A DNA stretch of 64,000 nt, taken from an uncultured Prevotellaceae bacterium (GTDB lineage Bacteria; Bacteroidota; Bacteroidia; Bacteroidales; Bacteroidaceae). This document shows positions 8,199-16,601 of this stretch, in pieces. The notes under the pieces were generated by a model. That model was not told where the DNA came from. It saw only the letters and a list, made by a program, of their open reading frames with translations, and made no database searches. The DNA is taken from the NCBI GenBank assembly GCA_946415645.1, contig CAMKTJ010000002.1, positions 62,001-126,000 on the forward strand. The letters run 5' to 3'. Position 1 is the stretch's first letter; every line of letters begins with the position of its first letter. The position numbers and the translations under genes are program-made.

Positions 8199-9092
8199 AT
8201 GAGTGGAATTAGAATATATTGGATATTTCTGCTAATGATGACCTCAATGGTCTCATTTGCACAGCATAGGGTGAACATCTATAATGCTGATAGCATTCAG
8301 AAGTACCTGAAAGAGCGCATAGCCGAAACAAAAGTCAGGCAGAAGGCAGCACGCGATGCACAGAAAGCCGTTGATAAGGAAATGCTTACCCTGCAACGCG
8401 ATCTGGAGAAGTCACGCAATCAGGCAATCAAAGACCGTCAGCGTGTAAAGGCTGCTCAGAAGAGCGGCAAATTCTATCAGCCCAAACCATACGTTCCTGC
8501 TGAACTGAAGAATCAGAATGTAGAAGAACTCTCTAACCTGAGCAAGGAAGAACGTGTTAAAATAGAGGCCGAACAGAAGCAGAAAGTTGAGGCTGCAAAG
8601 ACCCAAGCTAAACAGCAAGCTGAAAAAGCCAAGATAATGAGCAAGACTGGCGGTGCCCGTGAAAGAGCTGAACTGCGTGCATCCGCTCGTCAGCAGAAGC
8701 AGCGCCGTAAGGAAAAGGCTGCAGAAGATAAGCTGAAAGCAAAAGCTGCAAGAGCAGAAGCAAAAAGAGCCACAACAGAGGAGGAAGTAAAGGACACTAT
8801 AGCATTGGAAAAACTGAACAATCCAGAAAAACCGGAATCTCCGGAAATTCCGGAAAAACCAACTAAAGCAGAGAAACCCGCTAAGCCTGCCAAAGTTGAA
8901 AAGCCCAAGGTAGAGAAGCCGATACTGACTCCTGAACAAGTTGCGGAAGAAAAAGCTAAACAGAAAGAACTGAAGCAGCAGGAGAAGGAATCAAAGAAGA
9001 AATACAGCATTCGAGAGCAACGAGCCAAGGCTGTTGCTGAACAGAAAGCTAAAGAAGCCAAAGAGAAAGCAGAAAAAGAAGGAGAAGAATAA
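8199..9092 (+). CDS. Secreted, highly charged coiled-coil protein
   Basis: About 297 residues: signal peptide (about 1-22, ending MVSFAQ), then almost entirely Lys/Glu/Ala-rich helix ('KTQAKQQAEKAKIM', 'EQRAKAVAEQKAKEAKEKA') typical of long coiled coils. A proline-rich hinge of 'EKP/AKP' repeats lies near 205-245 ('PEKPESPEIPEKPTKAEK'). There is no recognisable catalytic domain. It may be a periplasmic spacer or scaffold, perhaps spanning from membrane to peptidoglycan, but this is inference from composition only. The start is set by the promoter at 8149-8180. The next gene begins 54 bp downstream on the same strand. Confidence 0.7.
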   Translation: MSGIRIYWIFLLMMTSMVSFAQHRVNIYNADSIQKYLKERIAETKVRQKAARDAQKAVDKEMLTLQRDLEKSRNQAIKDRQRVKAAQKSGKFYQPKPYVPAELKNQNVEELSNLSKEERVKIEAEQKQKVEAAKTQAKQQAEKAKIMSKTGGARERAELRASARQQKQRRKEKAAEDKLKAKAARAEAKRATTEEEVKDTIALEKLNNPEKPESPEIPEKPTKAEKPAKPAKVEKPKVEKPILTPEQVAEEKAKQKELKQQEKESKKKYSIREQRAKAVAEQKAKEAKEKAEKEGEE

Positions 9093-9146
9093 TCTCTGTT
9101 ATTCGGAATAACTTATTACAGGATAACTTAACATCAACGACAGGAC

Positions 9147-11108
9147 ATGATAAATAATATCAAGATTCTATTGTTTATTCTTCTGGCCGCATGGCAGACA
9201 GTAGGTTATGCCCAGATAGCCATCTTAGAGAACATACACTGGAAAGACGAGTGGTTGCTCTCTGGTGACAACAAGCTGATAGGTACCGTTAACGCTACCG
9301 CTCCCTTGGATGTAAAGATGAAATGCACCAAGGAACTGGTAAGCGATAACACATGGGAGATTACGTGGACGTTCACCGCCAAGCGCGACATCCCCAACGT
9401 ACACCTTACAGCCAGCTTCGAGCATGTATCAAAACCCTATTGGTGGATGATCCCTGCCGTATCCTATAACGGCAATATAAACAGCCGTGGTCAGGAGCCC
9501 AAAAACGAGAAACGCGACAGACAGTGGTACACCTTCTCATACAAGCGTACCTCTATCCCCGGTGCTATCTATAGCGAGGGCGAGGATTTTGCCATTGCCA
9601 CCTTTGGCAATGTTCCCGAGAAGGCCGAGGACGACTACTCTTGCAGCATACAACCTGAGCCCAACATCATCACTCACCAGATAGTATGGCCTGAAGAGGA
9701 GATGCCCGTTTCATATTGTGCACAAGACCAGTACATTCCCGGATGGCGTCGCACCTACAACATGAAGCAGGGCGAGACTCGTACACTGAGCATGTATCTG
9801 ATAGTAGCCCGTAAGGAGACCAACCATAATGCATACCGTCATATGCTGGATATGGCATGGCTGATGGCAGAGCCTGAGAAACTGCCTGCTCCGGACGACA
9901 AGAAGATGTGGGAGCAGAGCGTGGAGTTCTGTCACCGCTCTCTATGGATAGAGAATGACGATTACATGGGCTACCTTATGGGTCTGAACCTGGACGAGAA
10001 GGGAGAATGGCAACAGGCAACACGTAACCGCTATGAAGTAGGATGGATGGGACAGAACATCAGCCTGGCAGTTAGCATCCTGCATGACTTCCTCAAGACA
10101 GGTAACCATGTATCCATGGATCAGGGACTTGCCACATTAGATACTTGGGCAGATAACTGTCAGTTGCCCAACGGACTCCTCCTGACACAGTACGATGCTG
10201 TCATCAACAAGACACGCTGCATTCTGGATGCCTGTAATCTGGGAACAGCAGCCCTGCAGTTCTTCGAGGCTGACCAACTGGTAAAACAACTCCGACTGGT
10301 TCGTCCTGGCTACTTAGGTGCCGCATGGGGCATCTGCAACTTTATGCTGACCGACCAACAGCCCAACGGCTGCTACGGCAGAGGCTGGACAATGGACGGA
10401 AAATGCATTGAACGCGAGGGTGGTGCAGGCGCATACCTGATACCTGCCATGCTGAAAGCATACGAAATCTACAACGACAAGAAGTACCTTGAGAGTGCGC
10501 AACGCGCGTACCTTTATTATATAGCGTTCTTCAAGAAGAACGGATTCAATACAGACGGTACTCTGGATACACGTTGCATAGACAGAGAATCTGCCTATCC
10601 CTTGCTGACATCAGCCATAGGTCTTTACAAGGTTACCAAGGATGATGCGTACCTGAATGATGCCGTTGACGTTTCGTACTACCTAAGCACATGGCTCTGG
10701 CATTACAATATAAACTATGCCGAGGGTGATGTACTGCAGCAGTATGGCTATAAGACATTAGGTGCAACCAGTGTCAGCACACAGCGTCATTACTTTGATA
10801 CCTTTGCCTGCAGATGGGTGAATGACTGGCGTGAGCTTGCCAAACTGACCGACGACTCACAGTGGAGCGAGAAGGCTGAGGCCATCTGGCGCAACAGTTG
10901 TCAGTTGGTAGGAGATGGCAAGTTAAAAATAAACGGACACATCAGACCAGTCGGTTCACAGAGCGATGCATACTATGGATGCTCATGGCAGACCCGTGCA
11001 ACAGGGGAGGAGATACCACCCATTGTATCTAAGAATAGAATCAATGATTGGCTGGTAGCTTGGCCTTGCGCTTTTCGCTTAGAAATACTCAGAAAAACGG
11101 AAGAATAG
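9147..11108 (+). CDS. Secreted alpha/alpha-barrel glycosidase-like protein
   Basis: 653 residues with a signal peptide (1-22, ending TVGYAQ), an N-terminal beta-rich domain (about 25-230) and a C-terminal helical domain resembling (alpha/alpha)6-barrel glycosidases and lyases ('YEVGWMGQNISLAVSILHDF', 'GCYGRGWTMDGKCIEREGG', 'AYLIPAMLKAYEIYNDKKYL', 'DRESAYPLLTSAIGLYKVT'). The layout recalls unsaturated-glucuronyl hydrolases and other six-hairpin enzymes, but I do not recognise a numbered GH family. Acidic residues in 'DGKCIEREGG' and 'DTRCIDRESAYP' are possible catalytic candidates. Probably periplasmic or surface polysaccharide processing. Confidence 0.65.
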   Translation: MINNIKILLFILLAAWQTVGYAQIAILENIHWKDEWLLSGDNKLIGTVNATAPLDVKMKCTKELVSDNTWEITWTFTAKRDIPNVHLTASFEHVSKPYWWMIPAVSYNGNINSRGQEPKNEKRDRQWYTFSYKRTSIPGAIYSEGEDFAIATFGNVPEKAEDDYSCSIQPEPNIITHQIVWPEEEMPVSYCAQDQYIPGWRRTYNMKQGETRTLSMYLIVARKETNHNAYRHMLDMAWLMAEPEKLPAPDDKKMWEQSVEFCHRSLWIENDDYMGYLMGLNLDEKGEWQQATRNRYEVGWMGQNISLAVSILHDFLKTGNHVSMDQGLATLDTWADNCQLPNGLLLTQYDAVINKTRCILDACNLGTAALQFFEADQLVKQLRLVRPGYLGAAWGICNFMLTDQQPNGCYGRGWTMDGKCIEREGGAGAYLIPAMLKAYEIYNDKKYLESAQRAYLYYIAFFKKNGFNTDGTLDTRCIDRESAYPLLTSAIGLYKVTKDDAYLNDAVDVSYYLSTWLWHYNINYAEGDVLQQYGYKTLGATSVSTQRHYFDTFACRWVNDWRELAKLTDDSQWSEKAEAIWRNSCQLVGDGKLKINGHIRPVGSQSDAYYGCSWQTRATGEEIPPIVSKNRINDWLVAWPCAFRLEILRKTEE

Positions 11109-11169
11109 CTAAATTATGCCCCAAAATCCATAAAATTTGTTAATTTTTGAGAGAATTTATATATAACAT

Positions 11170-11200
11170 TTTGATTAACAATTTAATAATATTAAATTTG
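11170..11200 (+). promoter_or_regulatory. Bacteroidetes-type promoter of the BlaI-type regulator
   Basis: TTTG (11170-11173), exactly 19 bp, TAAATTTG (11193-11200), 41 bp before the ATG at 11241. Confidence 0.75.
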
Positions 11201-11240
11201 CATGTCAGAAATTATTATTAGCAAATAAATTACAGAAACC

Positions 11241-11591
11241 ATGGCAAACAAGAAGAAAGTTGTAAAAAAGAAATTGTTGACTCCCAAGGAACATGAGATT
11301 ATGTTGAAATTGTGGACCTTAGAGGAATCAGGTGTTAAACAATCAAAAGTTCGCGACATTCTTGAGTTGTTCAAGGCTGATGGTTCAGACATGGCTTACA
11401 CCACGTTGGCAACCTTCATCAAGATCTTGGTAACCAAGAAGTATGCATCTGCATCAAAGTCGGGAATCCTTATCTACATCAAGTCTAAGATCTCACGCAA
11501 GGACTATGCAAACATTGCAATGAAGTATGCGTTGGACGATTACTTTGGTGGCGACAAGGCACAGATGATAGAAGCAATCCAGGCATTGTAA
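11241..11591 (+). CDS. BlaI/MecI-type winged-helix regulator
   Basis: 116 residues. 'LLTPKEHEIMLKLWTLEE' followed by 'KVRDILELFK' and 'MAYTTLATFIKILVTKKYA' matches the winged-helix layout of the penicillinase-repressor (BlaI/MecI/CopY) family, whose members bind DNA as dimers. The N-terminus is very basic (MANKKKVVKKK). No BlaR1-type sensor protease gene lies nearby, so its inducer cannot be told from context. It has its own promoter and terminator, making it a monocistronic unit. Confidence 0.8.
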   Translation: MANKKKVVKKKLLTPKEHEIMLKLWTLEESGVKQSKVRDILELFKADGSDMAYTTLATFIKILVTKKYASASKSGILIYIKSKISRKDYANIAMKYALDDYFGGDKAQMIEAIQAL

Positions 11592-11643
11592 TATCCTCTA
11601 ACACCGGACATCTAAGGCAAGCAATGCTTGCGAGTACAAAGCA

Positions 11644-11683
11644 AAAGGGACTGTGTTCAACACAGCCCCTTTCGTTTTTTCTT
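11644..11683 (+). terminator. Terminator between the BlaI-type gene and hc1
   Basis: An AAAGGG-A-CTGTG / CACAG-C-CCCTTT stem with one mismatch is followed by CGTTTTTTCTTT. It serves the plus-strand regulator and lies just past the stop of the convergent hc1 gene. Confidence 0.75.
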
Positions 11684-11700
11684 TAGAATGTTGCGCTAAA

Positions 11701-11874
11701 TTACTTAGCAGCAGCAAGACTAGCCTTACGGAATGCCTTCATAGCCTTCTCGATTTCCAGAGAAGCCTTACGAGCACGTGTACCTGCAGCCTTGTTACCA
11801 TTCTCTGCCTGAGCAGCAGCGTCCTTTGCGAATGCGCCATAAGCGGCAGCAATCTGGTTGAGTAAATCCTTCAT
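11701..11874 (-). CDS. Histone H1-like protein (Hc1)
   Basis: 57 residues, translated by hand: MKDLLNQIAAAYGAFAKDAA, then a stretch with 'ENGNKAAGTRARKASLEIEK' and ending 'FRKASLAAAK'. This is the short Lys/Ala-rich Hc1 histone-like family of Bacteroidetes, a DNA-compacting protein. A promoter (TAACTTTG at 11905-11912 on the minus strand with TTGT 19 bp upstream) lies about 30 bp before the ATG. Confidence 0.9.
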   Translation of the reverse strand: MKDLLNQIAAAYGAFAKDAAAQAENGNKAAGTRARKASLEIEKAMKAFRKASLAAAK

Positions 11875-11904
11875 ATAATTATTACTTTAAGTTTGTAAAC
11901 ACCG

Positions 11905-11935
11905 CAAAGTTACAAATATAAATTGTACAACACAA
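11905..11935 (-). promoter_or_regulatory. Promoter of hc1
   Basis: Minus strand: TTGT (11935-11932), 19-bp spacer, TAACTTTG (11912-11905). The -7 element is perfect; the -33 element is a partial match. Confidence 0.6.
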
Positions 11936-12023
11936 CATTTGCACAAAAAAAATCAAAAAAATGCCCAAAAACATGGTTTAAAGGCCTTCTGGGGTAGATT
12001 TTCGTCTGTTTTACAACATAAAA

Positions 12024-12434
12024 TCATTCTTTACAAGACGGACAGAGGCCTTTAACAACGTATTCTGCATCTTCCATCTGATATCCTTCAGGCAGTGATA
12101 CCAGTGGAATGGCATATTCTTCCAAGCAATAGGTTCGTCCACACTTCCTGCAAGAGAAATGTATGTGATTTAGGTGGTGGTCATCTACGCAACGGCAGAC
12201 ACAGTATTTCTGAAATCCTGTCCCGTCATCAATCTCGTGCAATAGATGGTGTTCTGTAAACAGCCTCAAAGCACGGAATATACTGGAGCGGTCCATTTGC
12301 GGCAGACGCTCCTCCATATCCTGCAGGGTAAATGCCTTATGGAAACTGCTACACTCCTTCCATACCAATATGCGTACAGCCGTCGGCTTAATACCATGCT
12401 CCTGCAAATGCTCTATATCTAGTTCATAATTCAT
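12024..12434 (-). CDS. Fur-family metal-responsive regulator
   Basis: 136 residues. The N-terminal winged helix ('HLQEHGIKPTAVRILVW', 'MDRSSIFRALRLFTEHHLLH') is followed by the Fur metal-binding half with 'DDHHLNHIHFSCRKCGRTYC' and a C-terminal 'GLCPSCKE'. The two CxxC pairs are the structural zinc site. It could be Fur, Zur or PerR; the sequence does not decide. The start codon and first residues (MNYEL) fall inside the word repeat 'agttcataattcatagttcat', so the true initiation region may have been reshaped by the repeat. Confidence 0.88.
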   Translation of the reverse strand: MNYELDIEHLQEHGIKPTAVRILVWKECSSFHKAFTLQDMEERLPQMDRSSIFRALRLFTEHHLLHEIDDGTGFQKYCVCRCVDDHHLNHIHFSCRKCGRTYCLEEYAIPLVSLPEGYQMEDAEYVVKGLCPSCKE

Positions 12435-12565
12435 AGTTCATAATTAAAAAAACGATAACGTTAACGAAAACGATAATCTTATTTTTAATGTCAATAACCT
12501 ATAACCAATAAACATTATTAATTATTATTTCGCTAACCGCTAACCTTTAACCGCTAACCGATATC
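12420..12565. repeat. Word-repeat block between fur-like and rhamnosidase-like genes
   Basis: Three words follow each other: 'ttcataattcatagttcataatt', then 'aacgataacgttaacgaaaacgataa', then 'cgctaaccgctaacctttaaccgctaacc' (12532-12561). Related copies occur at 8057-8085, 13796-13870, 14567-14645 and 27985-28065. Confidence 0.7.
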
Positions 12566-12641
12566 CATGCCAAAGGTATATGATTTCTATGAGACTGCAA
12601 AGTATTTTAATTCTTTTCTTTATCTTCTTCCATGGAAAGAC

Positions 12642-12671
12642 TTTGCATTTGGAAATAAATTGCTATCTTTG
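12642..12671 (+). promoter_or_regulatory. Promoter of the rhamnosidase-like gene
   Basis: TTTG (12642-12645), 18-bp spacer, TATCTTTG (12664-12671). It lies 25 bp before the ATG at 12697, which rules against the upstream in-frame start at 12580. Confidence 0.65.
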
Positions 12672-12696
12672 TAGCGCCTATAGCACAATATCACTA

Positions 12697-13794
12697 ATGA
12701 AACGTCTTTTGCTCATATTCATAGCAACCCTGCTGAATATGGCGGTTACCGAGGCTTCTGAATTACGGAATCTGAAGGTTAACCGCATGCTGACACCGTA
12801 TGGCATTGTACGTACAGGTCAGTTCAGCTGGCAGATAGCAAGCGAGGAGAATAACGTACGCCAGTTGGCATATCATATCAGGGTGGCCAGCACAGAGGAA
12901 GGCTTACAAGGTGGGCCTACGATGATGTGGGACAGTGAAAGACGTGAGAGTGCTGATATGATACAGGTTTATTATCAAGGCCGGCGTTTCCCTTATGACA
13001 GTACCATCTACTGGCAACTTGATGTATGGCTCAGCAACAATGAGCATCTGCAGAGTCCCGTTCAGAAGATTCAGACAGGTAGCAAAGGACAGGGGTGGAA
13101 TGAAAGTCCTGTTACAAAAGCTGACGTACAGCATGATTACTTCTTCTATCGCAGGTGGTTGCATACACTAATGATGAACCAGGCAGAAAGTGGAGAGTTA
13201 CAACAGCCTGTGCCAGATGACACGTCAGCCATCCCTGTTGACCAGGTAGCGGCTGTATTATATAGCCTATTTAAAGAAGAGGGGGATGTGAAAGCCCTCT
13301 ATGATTATTATAATATGGTAAGACAATGGATGACGTACCGTTGCCAGAAAGACAGCACAGTAAGTACCCAGCTGATTCATTTGATGAGCGAGATGGCACA
13401 ACGACAGAACCTGCAAGCCGATGTGCATGAATACAGTCGGCTCAAAGGCGATAGCATTACATATGAGCCCTATTGGCTCTATGCCGACGAGCCTGCATGG
13501 TGTAGAGGCGCCATCCGTCAGGCAGAATCAAGTATTGCCTATAACAGGGTAGAGCTGACCATTCCGTCAATTGGAAATAAAAATAGCAAAGATTCCATCT
13601 CTCACGAGTGCCCTTACGGAACCATCCGCAGTAAATGGAGTAGGGCAGAGGGGAAAACCATCTTGTGGGAGATAATGATTCCCGTAGGCGTACAAGCTCG
13701 CGTACATTATCCAAAAGATTATGCAGACGAGGAAGGCAAGACATCCAAGATCCTAGGCAGCGGAAAGTGGGAAATAAAATTAAGCCACACGTAA
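12697..13794 (+). CDS. Shortened GH78 alpha-L-rhamnosidase-like protein
   Basis: 365 residues with signal peptide MKRLLLIFIATLLNMAVTEA. The N-terminal part ('PYGIVRTGQFSWQIASEENN', 'YHIRVASTEE', 'YDSTIYWQLDVW') matches the fibronectin-like N-terminal domain of GH78 enzymes. The middle ('DYFFYRRWLHTLMMNQAESG') recalls the start of the catalytic barrel. The end ('CPYGTIRSKWSR', 'ILWEIMIPVGVQARVHYP') matches the C-terminal beta-sandwich. Full GH78 proteins are usually 700-1000 residues, so most of the catalytic barrel is missing while the frame is intact. It may be a remodelled or non-catalytic protein. The upstream promoter supports expression. Confidence 0.6.
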   Translation: MKRLLLIFIATLLNMAVTEASELRNLKVNRMLTPYGIVRTGQFSWQIASEENNVRQLAYHIRVASTEEGLQGGPTMMWDSERRESADMIQVYYQGRRFPYDSTIYWQLDVWLSNNEHLQSPVQKIQTGSKGQGWNESPVTKADVQHDYFFYRRWLHTLMMNQAESGELQQPVPDDTSAIPVDQVAAVLYSLFKEEGDVKALYDYYNMVRQWMTYRCQKDSTVSTQLIHLMSEMAQRQNLQADVHEYSRLKGDSITYEPYWLYADEPAWCRGAIRQAESSIAYNRVELTIPSIGNKNSKDSISHECPYGTIRSKWSRAEGKTILWEIMIPVGVQARVHYPKDYADEEGKTSKILGSGKWEIKLSHT

Positions 13795-13870
13795 TACCGT
13801 TATACCGTAATAACGAAACAACGATAAGGCAATACATAAAGAAAATAATCAACAAATAAAACATAAGACT

Positions 13871-14566
13871 ATGATACAGAATGATTTGCAGAGAATGCGA
13901 TGGCAGATTCTCGATGAGGCGCTTCGTGATCCCGTCTATGAATATTTCATGGGCGAGCGTACGGCTACCAATGAGACAGGCAACACACGTAGCCTTATCT
14001 ATTTTGTGAACCAACGACTCAAGAAAGTGAACCGCAACTGGAGTTGTAGCAAACGTATGCTGCAGAACGATGTGACCTTCTTCAAGAAGAAAGGGGCTCG
14101 ACTGATGCCCAGCTTCCGCAGAGGCCACAAACGTATCCTGCGCTACATCAACTTGGAGTGGAAGAATCCTTTGTTGCGTACCTCATTAGGAGTGGATGTT
14201 GCCCGTGAGCCTGAAACAACCTGTACACTTCCACCTCTTGCAGAAGGACCTATCACTGCCATCAATATACGTATTGCTACCAATCTGGAACAGGAATTGC
14301 TCACACGCCTGCAGAATCCTGAGGTGAAACAGCGTCAGACCAATGTGGAGGAAGGTTATGTTACCATTCAGGTAAGTGTACCTATGAGTGATGACATAGA
14401 CCGCATTGTATTGTCATACGGCACTGACATAGAGGTGATGGGACATGTTTCGTTCCGCAACAAGATCCGACGCACTATCAACGATATGCAGAAACTCTAC
14501 AAAAAAGAAACACCTGCAGAACGTGCAACACCCGTCCAAGGGGATCTCTTCGGTGGAATGTTATAA
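13871..14566 (+). CDS. WYL-domain transcriptional regulator
   Basis: 231 residues. The N-terminal third is helical and basic and contains a helix-turn-helix-like part ('NWSCSKRMLQNDVTFFKKKG'). The C-terminus ends in the WYL-type segment 'IVLSYGTDIEVMGHVSFRNK' followed by 'RRTINDMQKLYKK'. WYL proteins sense small ligands or nucleic acids and regulate transcription. It lies between two polysaccharide-related genes, with word repeats (TAACG type) on both sides. The target is unknown. Confidence 0.65.
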   Translation: MIQNDLQRMRWQILDEALRDPVYEYFMGERTATNETGNTRSLIYFVNQRLKKVNRNWSCSKRMLQNDVTFFKKKGARLMPSFRRGHKRILRYINLEWKNPLLRTSLGVDVAREPETTCTLPPLAEGPITAINIRIATNLEQELLTRLQNPEVKQRQTNVEEGYVTIQVSVPMSDDIDRIVLSYGTDIEVMGHVSFRNKIRRTINDMQKLYKKETPAERATPVQGDLFGGML

Positions 14567-14645
14567 GACCTCGTTATAACGATATTACGATATACCGTAA
14601 TAACGACATATAGAAAATAACGAAATGTCGAAATCAAAAACCATA
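14567..14645. repeat. TAACG-type word repeat
   Basis: 'cgttataacgatattacgatataccgtaataacgacatatagaaaataacgaaa' is a degenerate repeat of ATAACG/ATTACG words on both sides of their own reverse complements. Similar blocks lie at 13796-13870, 53701-53745 and 54981-55010. Confidence 0.65.
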
Positions 14646-14663
14646 ATCAAAAATTAACAACAA

Positions 14664-16469
14664 ATGAAAAAGATTCTTATTATTGCAGCATTGGCCCTCC
14701 TGAGTATAACAGGAATAAAGGCTGACACACCACGTGCTGAATATCCACGTCCTCAGTTCGAGCGCTCACAGTGGCTGAACCTGAACGGGACCTGGACATA
14801 CACGTTCGACTTTGGTAAGTCAGGCGTTAACCGCGACTTCCGCAACAGTAAGGGGTTTGACAAGAATATCCTGGTTCCTTTCTGTCCCGAGAGCAAGCTC
14901 AGCGGTGTAGAATACACAGACTTCATCAATTCCATGTGGTACCAGCGTACCATCAGCGTTCCCGCAGAATGGGAGGGTAAGCAGATTCTGCTGCACTTCG
15001 GTGCTGTGGATTATGAGGCCACTATCTACATCGACGGACAGGAGGTTATGCAGCACTTCGGTACAGGCAGCAGCTTCGAGATGGATATCACCAAGTATGT
15101 CCCTGCCGGTAAGAGTGCTAACCTGGTGGTTCGTGTGAACGACAATCTGCGTTCTGGCATGCAGCCAGGTGGTAAACAATGTTGGAACTACTATTCAGGC
15201 GGTTGTGACTATACGCGCACCACCGGTATCTGGCAGACCGTATGGATGGAGCCCGTAAGCGCTCAGGGGTTGAAAACCGTGTTTGCCATTCCCGACATCG
15301 ATCAGCAGCAGCTTATTGTCCGTCCTGAATTCTACACCGAGGCTAACGGCAACACCCTTACCGTACAGGTACTGGATGGAAAGAAAGTCGTTGCCACAAA
15401 GACAGCAAATGCCGTTAACGGTGCCAGCGTAGTACTTCCTATCAAGAATCCTAAACTCTGGAGCCCAGAGACTCCTAATCTGTATGACGTAAAGTACATC
15501 ATCAAGGATGCTGCCGGTAAGGTGATAGATCAGGTAAGTTCTTATGCAGGCATGCGTAAGATTCACTGCGCCAACGGATATTTCTATCTTAACAACCAGC
15601 CTTACTTCCAGCGTCTGGTTCTGGATCAGGGTTTCTATCCCGAAGGTATTTGGACTGCTCCCTCTGATGAGGCTCTCAAGCATGACATAGAGATGAGCAA
15701 GGCAGTTGGCTTCAATGGCGCTCGACTGCACCAGAAGGCTTTCGAGGAGCGTTACTACTACTGGGCCGACAAGTTGGGTTACATCTGCTGGGGTGAACAG
15801 GCTTCATGGGGTACCAATGTCAATAACCAGGAGGCAACGGGTAACTTCCTTCGTGAATGGACCGAGTTGGTTGTCCGCGATCGTAATCATCCCTGCATCG
15901 TTACCTGGACTCCTCTCAACGAGACATGGGGTGCTCAGGCAGGTACTTATGTACGCTTTGTACAAGACCTGTACAACCTGACAAAGGCCATTGATCCCAC
16001 ACGACCTGTAAACGATGCCAGTGGCGACGGACATGTGAAAACCGACATCTGGAGCGTGCACGACTACACCCGCGAATATGACAAGTTGGTAGAGAATCAC
16101 ACCTTTAAGGATGGTAAGCCTCACTACCGCAATATGCGCGACAAGAAGTACCTGGCAGATTGGGAAGGACAGCCTTATATGATAGACGAGTTCGGCGGTC
16201 TGGGCTGGATACCCAAAGAACAGCGCAGCAACTCATGGGGCTATGGCGCACAGATTGAGACAGAGGATGAATTCTTCCAGATTCTGGAGAAAGAGATTGA
16301 TGCCATCAAGGCCTGCAAAGATGTGGTTGGATTCTGCTACACTCAGATTACGGATGTTGAGCAGGAAAAGAACGGTGTTTACTATTATGACCGCCGTCCC
16401 AAGTTTGATGCTGCCAAATGGAAGGCTATCTTCGAAAAGATTCCAAGCATCATTGAGGTAAGCAAATAA
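14664..16469 (+). CDS. Secreted GH2-family glycosidase
   Basis: 601 residues, signal peptide 1-20 (…SITGIKA). The order is the GH2 sugar-binding domain ('LNGTWTYTFDFGKSG', 'MWYQRTISVPAEWEGKQILL'), immunoglobulin-like domain ('LWSPETPNLYDVKYIIKDAA') and TIM barrel ('GFNGARLHQKAFEERYYYWA'). The acid/base is probably the Glu in 'TWTPLNETWG' and the nucleophile the Glu in 'YMIDEFGG'. Substrate (beta-galactoside, beta-glucuronide or other) cannot be read from sequence. Length is typical of compact GH2 enzymes. A terminator follows. Confidence 0.9.
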   Translation: MKKILIIAALALLSITGIKADTPRAEYPRPQFERSQWLNLNGTWTYTFDFGKSGVNRDFRNSKGFDKNILVPFCPESKLSGVEYTDFINSMWYQRTISVPAEWEGKQILLHFGAVDYEATIYIDGQEVMQHFGTGSSFEMDITKYVPAGKSANLVVRVNDNLRSGMQPGGKQCWNYYSGGCDYTRTTGIWQTVWMEPVSAQGLKTVFAIPDIDQQQLIVRPEFYTEANGNTLTVQVLDGKKVVATKTANAVNGASVVLPIKNPKLWSPETPNLYDVKYIIKDAAGKVIDQVSSYAGMRKIHCANGYFYLNNQPYFQRLVLDQGFYPEGIWTAPSDEALKHDIEMSKAVGFNGARLHQKAFEERYYYWADKLGYICWGEQASWGTNVNNQEATGNFLREWTELVVRDRNHPCIVTWTPLNETWGAQAGTYVRFVQDLYNLTKAIDPTRPVNDASGDGHVKTDIWSVHDYTREYDKLVENHTFKDGKPHYRNMRDKKYLADWEGQPYMIDEFGGLGWIPKEQRSNSWGYGAQIETEDEFFQILEKEIDAIKACKDVVGFCYTQITDVEQEKNGVYYYDRRPKFDAAKWKAIFEKIPSIIEVSK

Positions 16470-16488
16470 AGCCAAATATCAACAGAAT

Positions 16489-16518
16489 AAAAAATGCATC
16501 TTCGGGTGCATTTTTTTT
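16489..16518 (+). terminator. Terminator of the GH2 gene
   Basis: AAAAAATGCATC-TTCG-GGTGCATTTTTTTT is a tetraloop hairpin with a T8 tail, 20 bp past the stop codon. Confidence 0.9.
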
Positions 16519-16526
16519 GCTTTTTA

Positions 16527-16557
16527 TTTGTATATATATAAATAAGGTGTAACTTTG
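16527..16557 (+). promoter_or_regulatory. Promoter of tandem unit 1
   Basis: TTTG (16527-16530), 19-bp spacer TATATATATAAATAAGGTG, TAACTTTG (16550-16557). The spacer is identical in 18 of 19 positions to that of unit 3 (22289-22307), and all three units carry ATAAGG just upstream of the -7 element. Confidence 0.8.
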
Positions 16558-16601
16558 CAACAGAAGAACTATACATTATAATTATAAAACTTTAAACTAT
16601 C

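Noticed and set aside
8412-9061. Antisense Phe/Leu/Ser-rich frames in the coiled-coil gene
   Set aside because: They are the reverse complement of Lys/Glu codon runs and look hydrophobic only for that reason.
13457-14128. 223-codon minus-strand frame across the rhamnosidase-like and WYL genes
   Set aside because: It spans the end of one gene and the start of another, both with recognisable plus-strand motifs; its translation has no family-like features.
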